Assembly (NCBI RefSeq): GCF_022965755.1
Contig: NZ_CP095187.1
Location: 868,001 to 932,000, forward strand
Direction: 5' to 3'
Length of the DNA stretch: 64,000 bases
Source: Pseudoxanthomonas sp. F37
GTDB taxonomy: Bacteria; Pseudomonadota; Gammaproteobacteria; Xanthomonadales; Xanthomonadaceae
Part shown: piece after piece, positions 48,161 to 56,743 of the stretch
Layout of the letters: every line of letters starts with the position of its first letter
How positions within the stretch are numbered: position 1 is the first letter of the stretch
The notes under the pieces: model-generated
Databases searched by the model: none
What the model was told of the DNA's origin: nothing
Seen by the model: only the letters and a program-made list of their open reading frames with translations
Position numbers and translations under genes: made by a program

Positions 48161-48670
48161 ATGAACACCAAGCGTCTTTTCCAGGGCATGGCCTGCGCCG
48201 TCCTGGCCTTCGCCGTCACCGCTCCCGTGCTGGCGCGCGACGATCGCGGCCACGACCGGGGCCGCTCGCACCGCTACGACCATCGGGACGACCGCAGGGA
48301 CGACCGCCGCGACTGGCGCGATGATCGCCGGGACGACCGCCATGACCGCCGCGACCAGCGCCAGGCCTATCGCCATGGCTATCACGACGGGCGCCGGGAT
48401 GACCGCCGGTACGACCGTTACTATGACGACCGCCGGTATTACGTCCCGCCGCGCGTGGTCTACCCCCCGGCCCCCCACTACCACCGCTGGGCCGTGGGAC
48501 AGCGCTATCGCGACTACTACCGCGGTCCGGTCTACGTGGTGAACGACTACGGCCACTACCACGTGCGCCGCCCGCCTCGCGGCTACCACTGGGTCCGCGA
48601 CGACCGCGGCAACCTGCTGATGGTCGCCATCGCCACCGGCATCATCGCGGACCTGCTTCTGCACCACTGA
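48161..48670 (+). CDS. RcnB-family periplasmic protein with Asp/Arg-rich region
   Basis: A 169-aa exported protein, start at 48161. After the signal peptide (cleavage near VLA-RDD) comes a low-complexity stretch of about 65 residues made almost only of Asp, Arg, His and Tyr. A C-terminal RcnB-type domain follows ([20 protein letters not shown], then [20 protein letters not shown]). E. coli RcnB modulates nickel/cobalt export, but most family members are uncharacterised. The His/Asp-rich stretch could bind metal; that is inference. Confidence 0.82.
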   Translation: MNTKRLFQGMACAVLAFAVTAPVLARDDRGHDRGRSHRYDHRDDRRDDRRDWRDDRRDDRHDRRDQRQAYRHGYHDGRRDDRRYDRYYDDRRYYVPPRVVYPPAPHYHRWAVGQRYRDYYRGPVYVVNDYGHYHVRRPPRGYHWVRDDRGNLLMVAIATGIIADLLLHH

Positions 48671-48689
48671 ACAGGCCCCGAGGTCCCCG

Positions 48690-48714
48690 AAGAGCGCGCT
48701 CCGGCGCGCTTTTC
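48690..48714 (+). terminator. Terminator after the RcnB-like gene
   Basis: AAGAGCGCGC (48690-48699) pairs with GCGCGCTTTT (48704-48713), loop TCCG. The U-side of the stem provides the T-run. Confidence 0.75.
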
Positions 48715-48750
48715 GCTTTCCGGGGCCGGGTCGGCGGAGGCCGGGCGAGC

Positions 48751-48756
48751 TACAAT
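48751..48756 (+). promoter_or_regulatory. Candidate -10 box of the glyA promoter
   Basis: TACAAT lies 36 nt before the glyA ATG, just after the terminator of the preceding gene. Confidence 0.4.
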
Positions 48757-48791
48757 CGGCCATCCCGCCCGCCCTTGCCCCCGGAGACCCG

Positions 48792-50045
48792 ATGTTCCCG
48801 CGCGACGCCCGCATCGAAACCTACGATCCCGAACTGGCCCAGGCCATCGCCCACGAGGCGCGCCGGCAGGAGGATCACGTCGAGCTGATCGCCAGCGAGA
48901 ACTACGCCAGCCCCCGCGTGCTGGAGGCCCAGGGCAGCGTGCTGACCAACAAGTATGCCGAGGGCTACCCGCACAAGCGCTACTACGGCGGTTGCGAGTA
49001 CGTGGACATCGCCGAGCAGCTGGCGATCGACCGCGTGAAGCAGCTGTTCGGCGCCGACTACGCCAACGTGCAGCCGCATTCCGGTTCGCAGGCCAACCAG
49101 GCCGTGTACTTCGCCCTGCTGAACCCCGGCGACACCATCCTGGGCATGAGCCTGGCCCACGGTGGCCACCTGACCCACGGCGCCAAGGTCAACGCCTCGG
49201 GCAAGCTGTTCAACGCCGTCCAGTACGGCGTGAACGACCAGGGCCTGATCGACTACGACGAAGTCGAAAGGCTGGCGCTGGAGCACAAGCCGAAGATGGT
49301 CGTGGCCGGCTTCTCCGCCTATTCGCAGGTGGTGGACTGGGCCCGCTTCCGCGCCATCGCCGACAAGGTGGGCGCCTACTTGTTCGTGGACATGGCGCAT
49401 GTGGCAGGCCTGGTGGCCGCCGGCGTCTACCCCAGCCCGCTGCCGCATGCCCACGTGGTCACCTCGACCACCCACAAGACGCTGCGCGGCCCGCGCGGCG
49501 GCATCATCCTGGCCAAGGGCGCCGGCGAAGAGATCGAGAAGAAGCTGCAGAGCATCGTCTTCCCCGGCATCCAGGGCGGTCCGCTGATGCACGTCATCGC
49601 GGCCAAGGCCGTGGCCTTCAAGGAAGCGCTGGAGCCGGAGTTCAAGGCCTATCAGCGGCAGGTGGTGAAGAACGCCCAGGCGATGGCGAAGACCATCATC
49701 TCCCGCGGCTACAAGATCGTGTCCGGCGGTACCGAGAACCACCTGATGCTGGTGGACATGATCGGCAAGGACGTCAGCGGCAAGGATGCGGAAGAAGCGC
49801 TGGGCAAGGCGCACATCACCGTCAACAAGAACTCCGTGCCCAACGACCCGCGCAAGCCCTTCGTCACCTCCGGCCTGCGCATCGGCACGCCGGCCGTCAC
49901 CACGCGCGGCTACGGCGAACAGGACTGCATCGACCTGGCCAACTGGATCTGCGACGTGCTGGATGCGCCCAGCGACGAGGCGGTGCTGGCGAAGGTGCGC
50001 GAGAATGTCACGGCGCAGTGCCGGAAGTATCCGGTCTACGGCTGA
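48792..50045 (+). CDS. glyA: Serine hydroxymethyltransferase
   Basis: PLP enzyme interconverting serine and glycine and charging tetrahydrofolate with one-carbon units, 417 aa. Segments are [53 protein letters not shown] and the PLP-lysine site [18 protein letters not shown]. The C-terminal [14 protein letters not shown] is intact. It precedes nrdR with a long hairpin between them, a gene order also seen in other xanthomonads. Confidence 0.97.
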   Translation: MFPRDARIETYDPELAQAIAHEARRQEDHVELIASENYASPRVLEAQGSVLTNKYAEGYPHKRYYGGCEYVDIAEQLAIDRVKQLFGADYANVQPHSGSQANQAVYFALLNPGDTILGMSLAHGGHLTHGAKVNASGKLFNAVQYGVNDQGLIDYDEVERLALEHKPKMVVAGFSAYSQVVDWARFRAIADKVGAYLFVDMAHVAGLVAAGVYPSPLPHAHVVTSTTHKTLRGPRGGIILAKGAGEEIEKKLQSIVFPGIQGGPLMHVIAAKAVAFKEALEPEFKAYQRQVVKNAQAMAKTIISRGYKIVSGGTENHLMLVDMIGKDVSGKDAEEALGKAHITVNKNSVPNDPRKPFVTSGLRIGTPAVTTRGYGEQDCIDLANWICDVLDAPSDEAVLAKVRENVTAQCRKYPVYG

Positions 50046-50051
50046 AAGCGA

Positions 50052-50151
50052 GGAACGAGCGATGAGGAGTGAGGAACGAGTGAAAGCGACACCGCATCGA
50101 GAAGTGGGAAGCACCGCTTTCACTCGTTCCTCACTTCTCTCCACTCGTTCC
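50052..50151. repeat. Long imperfect hairpin between glyA and nrdR
   Basis: A perfect 21-bp inverted repeat (50068-50088 with 50115-50135, 26-nt loop) extends outwards with mismatches to about 37 bp. GAGGAACGAG occurs twice on the left and ACTCGTTCC twice on the right. This is unrelated to the GTAG REPs. There is no T-tract, so it is not a standard terminator. Confidence 0.85.
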
Positions 50152-50158
50152 TGATCCC

Positions 50159-50695
50159 ATGTACTGCCCCTTCTGCCAGCACACCGATACCCGCGTGATC
50201 GATTCGCGCGTGTCGGAGGACGGCGCGACGATCCGCCGTCGGCGGGAGTGCGAGGCTTGCGGGGAGCGGTTCTCCACGCTGGAGAACATCGAGATCAAGC
50301 TGCCGGCGGTCATCAAGAGCGACGGCAGGCGCGATACGTTCGATGCGCGCAAGCTGCGCGCGGGCTTCGACCGCGCGCTGCAGAAGCGGCCGGTGTCGGA
50401 AGAACAGATCGAGGCGGCCGTGCGTGCGGTGATCCATGCCATCCGCATGAGCGGCGAGCGCGAGATCGCTTCGCGCAGGATCGGCGAATTCGTCATGAAC
50501 GAACTGCGCAAGCTGGACCACGTGGGCTACGTGCGCTTCGCCTCGGTCTACCGCAGTTTCGAGGACGTGGCCGATTTCCGCGAGGAGATCGAGAAGCTCG
50601 AACGCGACCTGCCGCCCGGCGCGGGCCAGTTGTCCCTGCTCGGCGGCGACGTGGTGCCGTTCGACAAGCACGCGGACAAGAACAAGAAGCGCTGA
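50159..50695 (+). CDS. nrdR: Transcriptional repressor NrdR
   Basis: ATP/dATP-sensing repressor of ribonucleotide reductase genes, 178 aa. The N-terminal zinc ribbon ([18 protein letters not shown], then [14 protein letters not shown]) is followed by an ATP-cone domain ([40 protein letters not shown]). The length, slightly above the usual 150-160 aa, reflects a charged C-terminal tail. It opens the group GNAT-ribD-methyltransferase-rib operon with only 3-nt spacing to the GNAT gene. Confidence 0.96.
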   Translation: MYCPFCQHTDTRVIDSRVSEDGATIRRRRECEACGERFSTLENIEIKLPAVIKSDGRRDTFDARKLRAGFDRALQKRPVSEEQIEAAVRAVIHAIRMSGEREIASRRIGEFVMNELRKLDHVGYVRFASVYRSFEDVADFREEIEKLERDLPPGAGQLSLLGGDVVPFDKHADKNKKR

Positions 50696-50698
50696 GCC

Positions 50699-51211
50699 AT
50701 GCGCATCGACCGGATCGGCCGGCATCCGCGGCACATCCCCGCGCTTGCTGCCTGGCACCATGCCGAGTGGGGCGCGCTGTACGACGACTGGACGTTGGCC
50801 GCGGCGGCGTCCGAACTGGCCGACCACGCCACGCGCACGTCATTGCCCACCACGCTGCTGCTGGTGGATGGCCAGGACCTGTTGGGATCGGTCAGCCTGC
50901 TGATCGAGGACGCGCCCGCCCTGCAGGACCGCGGCAGTCCGTGGCTGGGCAGCCTGTTCGTGCTGCCGGCCGCGCGCGGTCGTGGCGGTGGACGCGTCCT
51001 CGTGGACGCCGCGGTCGCCCATGCCGCGCGCCAGGGCGTGGCCCTGCTGCGGTTGTTCACCCTCTGGCACGAGGACTTCTACGCTTCGCTGGGCTGGCAG
51101 GTCGAGGAGCGCACGTCGCTGCACGGCACGCCGGTGGTGATCATGTCGATCGTGCCCGCGGAGCGTGTGGCGCATACTGGCGCCCCGCCGCATCGCGTGG
51201 ACGACGCATGA
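50699..51211 (+). CDS. GNAT-family N-acetyltransferase
   Basis: A 170-aa acetyltransferase. The acetyl-CoA loop is SLFVLPAARGRGGGRVLVDA, followed by LRLFTLWHEDFYASLGWQVEER, as in small-molecule or ribosomal-protein GNATs. It begins 3 nt after nrdR, and its stop overlaps the ribD start (ATGA at 51208-51211). The tight packing shows one transcript nrdR-GNAT-ribD. A role in riboflavin metabolism is not evident. Confidence 0.82.
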   Translation: MRIDRIGRHPRHIPALAAWHHAEWGALYDDWTLAAAASELADHATRTSLPTTLLLVDGQDLLGSVSLLIEDAPALQDRGSPWLGSLFVLPAARGRGGGRVLVDAAVAHAARQGVALLRLFTLWHEDFYASLGWQVEERTSLHGTPVVIMSIVPAERVAHTGAPPHRVDDA

Positions 51212-52305
51212 CCGAAACCCGCTACACCGCCTTCGACCATCAATGCATGGCGCGCGCGCTGCGACTGGCCGAGCGGGGCGCCTACACCACGCGGCCGAAT
51301 CCCATGGTCGGCTGCGTGATCACGCAGGGTGAGCAAACCGTCGGCGAGGGCTGGCACCAGAAGGCCGGCGAGCCGCACGCCGAGGTGTTCGCGTTGCAGG
51401 CCGCGGGCGAGCGGGCCAGGGGCGCCACCGCCTACGTCACTCTGGAGCCCTGCGCCCATACCGGCCGCACCGGGCCCTGCGCCGAGGCCCTGGTGGCGGC
51501 CGGCGTGGCGCGCGTGGTGGCGGCGATGCGAGACCCGTTCGCGCAGGTCGATGGCGCCGGCTTCGACCGACTGCGGGCGGCGGGCATCGCCGTGGAGTCC
51601 GGGTTGATGGAGGCGCAGGCGCGGCGCTTGAACCGGGGTTTCCTGTCGCGCGTGGAACGCGGCCGGCCGTGGATGCGGGTGAAGCTGGCCACCAGCCTGG
51701 ATGGCCGTACCGCGATGGCCAACGGCGATTCCAAGTGGATCAGCGGCGAGGCATCGCGCCGCGACGTGATGCGCTGGCGCGCGCGTGCCGGGGCCATCCT
51801 GACGGGCGCGGGCACCGTGCTGGCCGACGATCCGTCGCTGACGGTGCGCTTGGGCGACGACACCGCCTTCGAGCCGCCGCTGCGGGTGGTGCTGGACCCG
51901 GGGCTTGCCACCGTGGCGCGCGGCAACGTGCGCCAGGGTGAAGCGCCCACCCTGTACGTACACGCTGCCGATGCCAAGCCACCGCGCGACACCGATGTGC
52001 AGCGGGTGGTGGCGCCGGCCACCGGCAGCAATTTCGACCTGAAGGCGGTGCTGGAGCTGCTGGCCGAACGCGGCATCAACGAAGTGCACGCCGAGGCCGG
52101 GGCCACGCTGGCCGGTGCGTTCATCGCGGCGGGGCTGGCGGACGAGGTGCTGCTGTACGTCGCGCCGGTGCTGCTGGGCGACCAGGCCCGGCCACTGTTC
52201 GGGGGGCTGGGGATCCAGGCCATGGCGGACCGGTTGAAGCTGGAGATTGTGGACAGCCGCATGATTGGCGAAGATCACCGCCTCCTGCTGCAACCTGCCC
52301 GCTGA
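51208..52305 (+). CDS. ribD: Bifunctional riboflavin biosynthesis protein RibD (deaminase/reductase)
   Basis: Second and third steps of riboflavin synthesis, 365 aa. The N-terminal cytidine-deaminase-like zinc site is HAEVFAL with PCAHTGRTGPCAEAL. The C-terminal NADPH-dependent reductase holds VKLATSLDGRTAMANGDSKW, AGAILTGAGTVLADDPSLTV and VHAEAGATLAGAFIAAGLAD. It is cotranscribed with nrdR and the GNAT gene and lies upstream of the FMN riboswitch. It is therefore probably not under direct FMN control, unlike ribE-ribB-ribH. Confidence 0.95.
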   Translation: MTETRYTAFDHQCMARALRLAERGAYTTRPNPMVGCVITQGEQTVGEGWHQKAGEPHAEVFALQAAGERARGATAYVTLEPCAHTGRTGPCAEALVAAGVARVVAAMRDPFAQVDGAGFDRLRAAGIAVESGLMEAQARRLNRGFLSRVERGRPWMRVKLATSLDGRTAMANGDSKWISGEASRRDVMRWRARAGAILTGAGTVLADDPSLTVRLGDDTAFEPPLRVVLDPGLATVARGNVRQGEAPTLYVHAADAKPPRDTDVQRVVAPATGSNFDLKAVLELLAERGINEVHAEAGATLAGAFIAAGLADEVLLYVAPVLLGDQARPLFGGLGIQAMADRLKLEIVDSRMIGEDHRLLLQPAR

Positions 52306-52314
52306 CCGCCCGCC

Positions 52315-53076
52315 ATGGTGGCTTTCAAGGATCATTTCTCCGGCGTCGCCGACGTCTACGCCGCCTCGCGACCCACCTACCCGGATGCGCTGTACGACGC
52401 GATCGCCGCCGTCGTGCCCGCCACTGCCCGCGTGTGGGAGCCCGGCGCGGGCAGCGGCCAGGCCACGCGCGGGCTGGCCGCGCGTTTCGCCCATGTGCAC
52501 GCCACCGACCCCAGCGCTGCGCAGATCGAGCGCCACTGGGCGCGGGACCTGGCCGATGCCAGGGTCAGCCTGGCGGTCGAACCCGCCGAAACCACCGCCC
52601 TGGACGACGCCAGCGTGGACCTGGTGGCGGTGGCGCAGGCGCTGCACTGGTTCGACCGCTATCGCTTCTTCGCCACCTGCGAGCGCGTGCTGCGTCCCGG
52701 GGGCGTGCTGGCGGCGTGGACCTACCAGGACATCATTTTCGAGGACGACCTGGCCGAGGTGGCCGAGAAGGTCCGCGACGACATCGACCCGTACTGGCCG
52801 CCGGAGCGCGCCGACGTGGACATGGGCTACGGCGACTATGTCTGGCCATTCGAGGCCTTGCCCACGCCGCGCCTGTGGCTGACCGCCGACTGGAACCTGC
52901 CCACGCTGCTGGGCTATTTCGGCAGCCTGTCCGCCACCGGCAGCTACCGGGCGGCGACCGGGGAAGACCCGGTTTATGCGCACACCCCCGCGCTGGCCGA
53001 GGTCTGGGGCGATCCGCAGCGGGTGCGCACCATGCGCTGGCCGCTGATCCTGCACCTGCGCCGCAAGCCGCTGTAG
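52315..53076 (+). CDS. Class I SAM-dependent methyltransferase
   Basis: A 253-aa methyltransferase of the UbiE/COQ5-like type. Motif I is VWEPGAGSGQATRGLA, motif II region HVHATDPSAAQIERH, then VDLVAVAQALHWFD and the post-core VLRPGGVLAAWTYQD. Such proteins are related to yeast Crg1/Tmt1-like trans-aconitate methyltransferases. The substrate is unknown. It starts 9 nt after ribD and is probably the last gene of the nrdR-ribD transcript. Confidence 0.82.
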   Translation: MVAFKDHFSGVADVYAASRPTYPDALYDAIAAVVPATARVWEPGAGSGQATRGLAARFAHVHATDPSAAQIERHWARDLADARVSLAVEPAETTALDDASVDLVAVAQALHWFDRYRFFATCERVLRPGGVLAAWTYQDIIFEDDLAEVAEKVRDDIDPYWPPERADVDMGYGDYVWPFEALPTPRLWLTADWNLPTLLGYFGSLSATGSYRAATGEDPVYAHTPALAEVWGDPQRVRTMRWPLILHLRRKPL

Positions 53077-53155
53077 AACGGAGCGTCCCGGCGGCAACGG
53101 CAAACAGCCGGTGATGGGCTGTCCGGGCGCGCTGCGGCGCGTTCATCCTCACGCC

Positions 53156-53192
53156 GTCTGCTGGTCTGCTGGTCTGCTGGTCTGCTGGTCTG
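53156..53192. repeat. Octanucleotide tandem repeat (CTGGTCTG), 4.6 copies
   Basis: Four complete CTGGTCTG units (53161-53192) are preceded by a partial unit GTCTG. The tract ends 12 nt before the putative -10 box of the riboflavin operon, so it covers the -35 region. Confidence 0.9.
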
Positions 53193-53204
53193 CGGGGCGC
53201 GGTG

Positions 53205-53210
53205 TAGAAT
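53205..53210 (+). promoter_or_regulatory. Candidate -10 box of the ribE operon promoter
   Basis: TAGAAT lies 34 nt upstream of the FMN riboswitch. The expected -35 position falls inside the octanucleotide repeat and no good -35 hexamer is present there. Confidence 0.5.
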
Positions 53211-53243
53211 GCGCGGGCCGGTCCGCCGGCACACCACCAACGA

Positions 53244-53436
53244 CGTCTTCAGGGCGGGGTGCGATTCCCCACCGGCGGTAGGTCGCCCAGCGACGAGCCC
53301 GCGAGCGCCTTGGGCGGCATGCGAGTCCCTCGCAAGAGCCCGCACATCCCTGTGCGGACTTTCCAATGTCGCCGAAGGGTCAGCAGATCCGGTCAGATGC
53401 CGGAGCCGACGGTCATAGTCCGGATGAAAGAAGACG
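53244..53436 (+). promoter_or_regulatory. FMN riboswitch (RFN element)
   Basis: The closing helix P1 pairs CGTCTTC (53244-53250) with GAAGACG (53430-53436). The conserved core is present: AGGGCGGGGTG, GATTCCCCACCGGCGGTA, AGCCCGCGAGCG, GTCAGCAGATCCGGT and GCCGGAGCCGACGGTCATAG (given in parts), then AGTCCGGATGAAAGAAGA. An 8-bp hairpin (53454-53477) and a CG-rich hairpin after it are candidates for the expression platform. The element should lower ribE-ribB-ribH expression when FMN is plentiful. Confidence 0.95.
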
Positions 53437-53578
53437 GCACCGCCGAACCGCGCGCAGGCGCGGCGTCGTGCGCCTGCCTTCGCGCCCCGGGGGCGTCTCC
53501 GCTTTGCTTCCGCGAGAGACGTGCCATGCCTTCCACGATTCCCCGTGCTTTTCCCGTCCTCCCGCTGGAGGCCTGCTG

Positions 53579-54172
53579 ATGTTCACCGGCATCATCGAGG
53601 GCGTGGGCCGCATCGCCGCGCTGGAGCCCGTAGGCGGCGACATCCGCCTGACCGTTGCCGTGGGCACGCTGCCGTTCGACGCCGTGCAGCTGGGCGAGAG
53701 CATCGCGGTCAATGGCGTGTGCCTGACCGTGATCGCGTTCGACGCGTCCAGCTTCCAGGCCGATGCATCCAACGAAACCCTTGCGCTGACCACGCTTGGC
53801 CGTCTGCGCGAAGGCGCACTGGTGAACCTGGAGCGTGCCATGCGCCCGACCGACCGTCTGGGCGGCCATCTGGTCAGCGGCCACGTGGACGGCGTCGGTC
53901 GCGTGCTGTCGGTGCACGAGGACGCGCGCGCGCAGCGCTGGCGCTTCGCCGCGCCGGCGCCGCTGCTGAAGTACATCGCCAGGAAGGGCTCGATCTGCGT
54001 GGACGGCGTCAGCCTGACCGTCAACGAGGTGGACGGCGAAGGCTTCGAGGTCGCGCTGATCCCGCACACCGTGTCGCACACGGCCTTCTCGCAGACCGCC
54101 GTCGGCGACGCGGTGAACCTGGAAATCGACCTGGTCGCGCGCTATGTGGAACGCCTGCTCGGCGCGCGCTGA
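53579..54172 (+). CDS. ribE: Riboflavin synthase alpha chain
   Basis: Final step of riboflavin synthesis, dismutating two lumazine molecules; 197 aa. It starts at 53579, 142 nt after the riboswitch; upstream in-frame codons run through the riboswitch and were excluded. The two tandem lumazine-binding barrels begin MFTGIIEGVGRIAAL and GGHLVSGHVDGVGRVLS, each with the SxxxNGVCLTV/VDGVSLTV strand. A 186-nt gap with a palindromic repeat follows before ribB. Confidence 0.96.
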   Translation: MFTGIIEGVGRIAALEPVGGDIRLTVAVGTLPFDAVQLGESIAVNGVCLTVIAFDASSFQADASNETLALTTLGRLREGALVNLERAMRPTDRLGGHLVSGHVDGVGRVLSVHEDARAQRWRFAAPAPLLKYIARKGSICVDGVSLTVNEVDGEGFEVALIPHTVSHTAFSQTAVGDAVNLEIDLVARYVERLLGAR

Positions 54173-54224
54173 GTGGCGTCCGACCCGTCTATGGACACCG
54201 TCACGCCCACCGTCATCCGTCACC

Positions 54225-54328
54225 GTCATCCCAGCGAACGCTGGGATCCACTTTGACGTTGCTGTTTCGCTGGCAAGCCAGACCAAGCATCAAGGTCAAG
54301 ATGGATCCCGGCGTTCGCCGGGATGACG
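54225..54328. repeat. GTCATCCC-type inverted repeat pair, about 104 bp
   Basis: Hairpins CCCAGCGAACGCTGGG and CCCGGCGTTCGCCGGG lie at the ends in inverted order. It is a copy of the family at 30619-30725. It sits in the ribE-ribB gap of the riboflavin operon. Confidence 0.8.
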
Positions 54329-54358
54329 ACTTCTCTTCCATTATCCGAGCGCTGAAAG

Positions 54359-55453
54359 ATGGCTTTTTCCCCGATTCCCGAACTCCTTGAAGAGATCCGC
54401 AACGGCCGCATGGTCGTCATCGTCGACGACGAGGACCGCGAGAACGAAGGCGACCTGATCATGGCCGCCGAGCTGGTCAAGCCGTCGGATATCAACTTCA
54501 TGGTGACCCACGCGCGCGGCCTGGTCTGCCTGTCGCTGACGCGCGAGCGCTGCGCCCAGCTGGGGCTGGCGCCGATGGTCCAGCACAACACCGCGCAGTT
54601 CCACACCAATTTCACCGTCAGCATCGAGGCGGCCGAAGGCGTCACCACCGGCATCTCCGCCTACGACCGCGCGCATACCGTCCGCACCGCCGTGCGCCCC
54701 GACGCAAAGCCCGCCGACCTGAGCCAGCCGGGCCACATCTTCCCGCTGATCGCCCAGCCCGGTGGCGTGCTGACCCGCGCCGGCCATACCGAGGCGGCCA
54801 GCGACCTGCCGCTGCTGGCGGGGCTGGAACCGGCGGGCGTGCTGGTGGAGATACTGAACCCCGACGGCACCATGGCGCGGCGCCCGCAGCTGGAAGTGTT
54901 CGCACGCGAGCATGGGCTGAAGATGGGCTCCATCGCCGACCTGATCGCGTACCGGTTGGCCACCGAGCATACCGTGGAGCGCATCGACGAGCGCGGGATC
55001 GACACCGAGTTCGGTCCGTTCCGGCTGGTCACCTACCGCGACCGCATCGCCCACGACCTGCATTTCGCCCTGGTCCGCGGCACGCCCGACAAGACCACGC
55101 CCACCCTGGTGCGCGTGCAGGTCGAGAATCCGCTGAGCGACCTGCTGCACTGGCGGCGCGACGATTTCGGCGTGCACGCCACCGATGCCCTGCGCGCCAT
55201 CGCGGCCGAAGGGCAGGGCGTCATGGTGGTCCTGTCCGAACCGCGCAACGCCGAGTCCCTGCTGGCGCGGCTGCGCAAGCAACCCGAGGTGCGCGCCAAC
55301 GCCAAGGATGTGGGCCAGTGGCGCCGCAACGGCGCCGGTGCGCAGATCCTGGCCGACCTGGGCCTGGGCCGGCTGCGCGTGCTGGGCACGCCGCGCCGCC
55401 AGGTGGGGCTGGCCGGGTTCGGCCTGGACGTGGTCGAGTACGTCCAGCCGTGA
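54359..55453 (+). CDS. ribB: 3,4-dihydroxy-2-butanone-4-phosphate synthase with degenerate RibA-like domain
   Basis: Converts ribulose-5-phosphate to the four-carbon precursor of lumazine; 364 aa. The RibB half (about 1-205) is intact: MVVIVDDEDRENEGDLIMAAE, QNTAQFHTNFTVSI-type segment and PGHIFPLIAQPGG, with HTEAASDL. The C-terminal half has the RibA fold opening (ERIDERGIDTEFGPFRLVTY) but lacks every zinc-binding cysteine of GTP cyclohydrolase II and the GSxRCDCG block. GTP cyclohydrolase activity is therefore not expected. Confidence 0.93.
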   Translation: MAFSPIPELLEEIRNGRMVVIVDDEDRENEGDLIMAAELVKPSDINFMVTHARGLVCLSLTRERCAQLGLAPMVQHNTAQFHTNFTVSIEAAEGVTTGISAYDRAHTVRTAVRPDAKPADLSQPGHIFPLIAQPGGVLTRAGHTEAASDLPLLAGLEPAGVLVEILNPDGTMARRPQLEVFAREHGLKMGSIADLIAYRLATEHTVERIDERGIDTEFGPFRLVTYRDRIAHDLHFALVRGTPDKTTPTLVRVQVENPLSDLLHWRRDDFGVHATDALRAIAAEGQGVMVVLSEPRNAESLLARLRKQPEVRANAKDVGQWRRNGAGAQILADLGLGRLRVLGTPRRQVGLAGFGLDVVEYVQP

Positions 55454-55512
55454 TCCCCGGACCGGCCGGTCGCCCCGGCTGGTAGACTTCCCCACCCCGC
55501 AAGGAACCCGCC

Positions 55513-55980
55513 ATGTCCCACTACGAAGGCGATCTGCGCGCGCCCGAAGGCGCCCGCTTCGCGATCATCGCCAGCCGCTGGAATCCGCGCATCACCGATG
55601 TGCTGGTGGCCGGCGCGCGCCAGAGCCTGGCCGGCAATGGCGTGGGCGAGGACGCGATCGACGTGGTGCGCGTGCCGGGCGCATGGGAGATCCCGCTGGT
55701 GGCGGCCCGCCTGGCCGCGGCCGGCGACCATGCGGCCATCGTCGCCCTGGGCTGCGTGATCCGGGGCGATACCCGCCACTACGAGCACGTGGCCGACCGC
55801 TGCGCCGAGGGCCTGATGCGCGTGCAGCTGGACACCGGCGTGCCCGTGCTCAACGGCGTGCTGGCGGTGGAGCGCATCGAGGATGCCGAAGCGCGCGCCG
55901 GCGGCAGCCATGGCAACAAGGGCGAGGAGGCCGCGCTGGCCGCCATCGAGATGGCGCACCTGCTGGCGCAGCTGGCCTGA
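55513..55980 (+). CDS. ribH: 6,7-dimethyl-8-ribityllumazine synthase
   Basis: Condenses the pyrimidine and butanone-phosphate precursors, usually as a 60-meric or decameric shell; 155 aa. Motifs are [38 protein letters not shown] and [21 protein letters not shown] (the catalytic His lies here, read in parts). [18 protein letters not shown] follows. It lies 59 nt after ribB with a GGAACC ribosome site and is the last rib gene before nusB. Confidence 0.95.
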   Translation: MSHYEGDLRAPEGARFAIIASRWNPRITDVLVAGARQSLAGNGVGEDAIDVVRVPGAWEIPLVAARLAAAGDHAAIVALGCVIRGDTRHYEHVADRCAEGLMRVQLDTGVPVLNGVLAVERIEDAEARAGGSHGNKGEEAALAAIEMAHLLAQLA

Positions 55981-56018
55981 TCATCCGTACGCAACGAACA
56001 CGCAGCACAGGAGCCGCC

Positions 56019-56486
56019 GTGAGCCGACATCCCCATTCCCCCCGCAAGGACGGCATCGATCCGGTCACGCGCGCCCGCGCGCGCCGCCGTGCGCTGCAGG
56101 CCGTGTACGCGTGGCAGATGTCGGGCGGCGAAGTCGGCCAGGTCATCGCCCAGTTCGCGCACGAGCAGGCGCACGAGATCGCCGATCTCGAATACTTCGA
56201 GGACCTGGTGCGCGGCGTGGTGAAGCACCGCGCCGCCCTGGACCAGGCGCTGCTGCCCTTCCTCGATCGCACGGTGGAAGAGGTCGACCCCATCGAGCGC
56301 GCGGTGCTGCGCATCGCCGCCTATGAGCTGATCCACCGCGTCGACGTGCCGTACCGCGTGGTGCTGAACGAAGCCATCGAAACCGCCAAGCGTTTCGGTT
56401 CCGAACACGGGCACACGTACATCAATGGCGTGCTCGACCACGCCGCCGTCGAATGGCGGCCCGCCGAGGCGCAGGCGCGGCGCTGA
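56019..56486 (+). CDS. nusB: Transcription antitermination factor NusB
   Basis: RNA-binding partner of NusE (S10) in rRNA antitermination, 155 aa. The GTG at 56019 has an AGGAG site at optimal distance, which decides the start. The all-helical family pattern is seen: RARARRRALQAVYAWQMSGG, EDLVRGVVKHRAALDQALLP, then ERAVLRIAAYELIHRVDVPY and EAIETAKRFGSEHGHTYING. The N-terminus has a basic extension. ribH-nusB-thiL is a common order. Confidence 0.94.
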   Translation: MSRHPHSPRKDGIDPVTRARARRRALQAVYAWQMSGGEVGQVIAQFAHEQAHEIADLEYFEDLVRGVVKHRAALDQALLPFLDRTVEEVDPIERAVLRIAAYELIHRVDVPYRVVLNEAIETAKRFGSEHGHTYINGVLDHAAVEWRPAEAQARR

Positions 56487-56487
56487 C

Positions 56488-56739
56488 GTGTCGGGCGGCG
56501 ATGCACGCTTTCCTGCTGAAGAGCGCGAGGCGTTGCTCGCGGTGAGGGGGGTGGGTGCCACCGTGGTGCAGCGGCTCGAGCAGATGGGCATCGCCTCGCT
56601 GCGGCAACTGGCCGCGGCCACACCGTCGGAGATCCTCGCCGGTGCCGCCGGCCTGACCGCCTCCACCTGCTGGAAGAACAGCCCGCAGGCGCGCGCGGCG
56701 ATCCAGGCGGCCGTCGAACTGGCGCGCGCCCGGGCCTGA
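56488..56739 (+). CDS. Small helix-hairpin-helix protein
   Basis: An 83-aa protein starting with GTG directly after the nusB stop. The core LLAVRGVGATVVQRLEQMGI followed by ASLRQLAAATPSEILAGAAG is a helix-hairpin-helix of the DUF4332/pathogenicity-locus type, which binds DNA without sequence specificity. It has one cysteine, in STCWKNSPQARAAIQ. It lies between nusB and thiL with 4-nt spacing, so it is part of the operon. The function is unknown. Confidence 0.75.
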   Translation: MSGGDARFPAEEREALLAVRGVGATVVQRLEQMGIASLRQLAAATPSEILAGAAGLTASTCWKNSPQARAAIQAAVELARARA

Positions 56740-56743
56740 CGCG

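Noticed and set aside
48221..48450. Asp/Arg-rich stretch as a frameshift or false gene.
   Set aside because: The signal peptide before it and the RcnB-type domain after it are in one frame, and such low-complexity linkers are typical of RcnB-like proteins.
50052..50151. Rho-independent terminator after glyA.
   Set aside because: The hairpin is long and stable but is followed by CTGATCCCATG, with no T-run, and nrdR starts at once.
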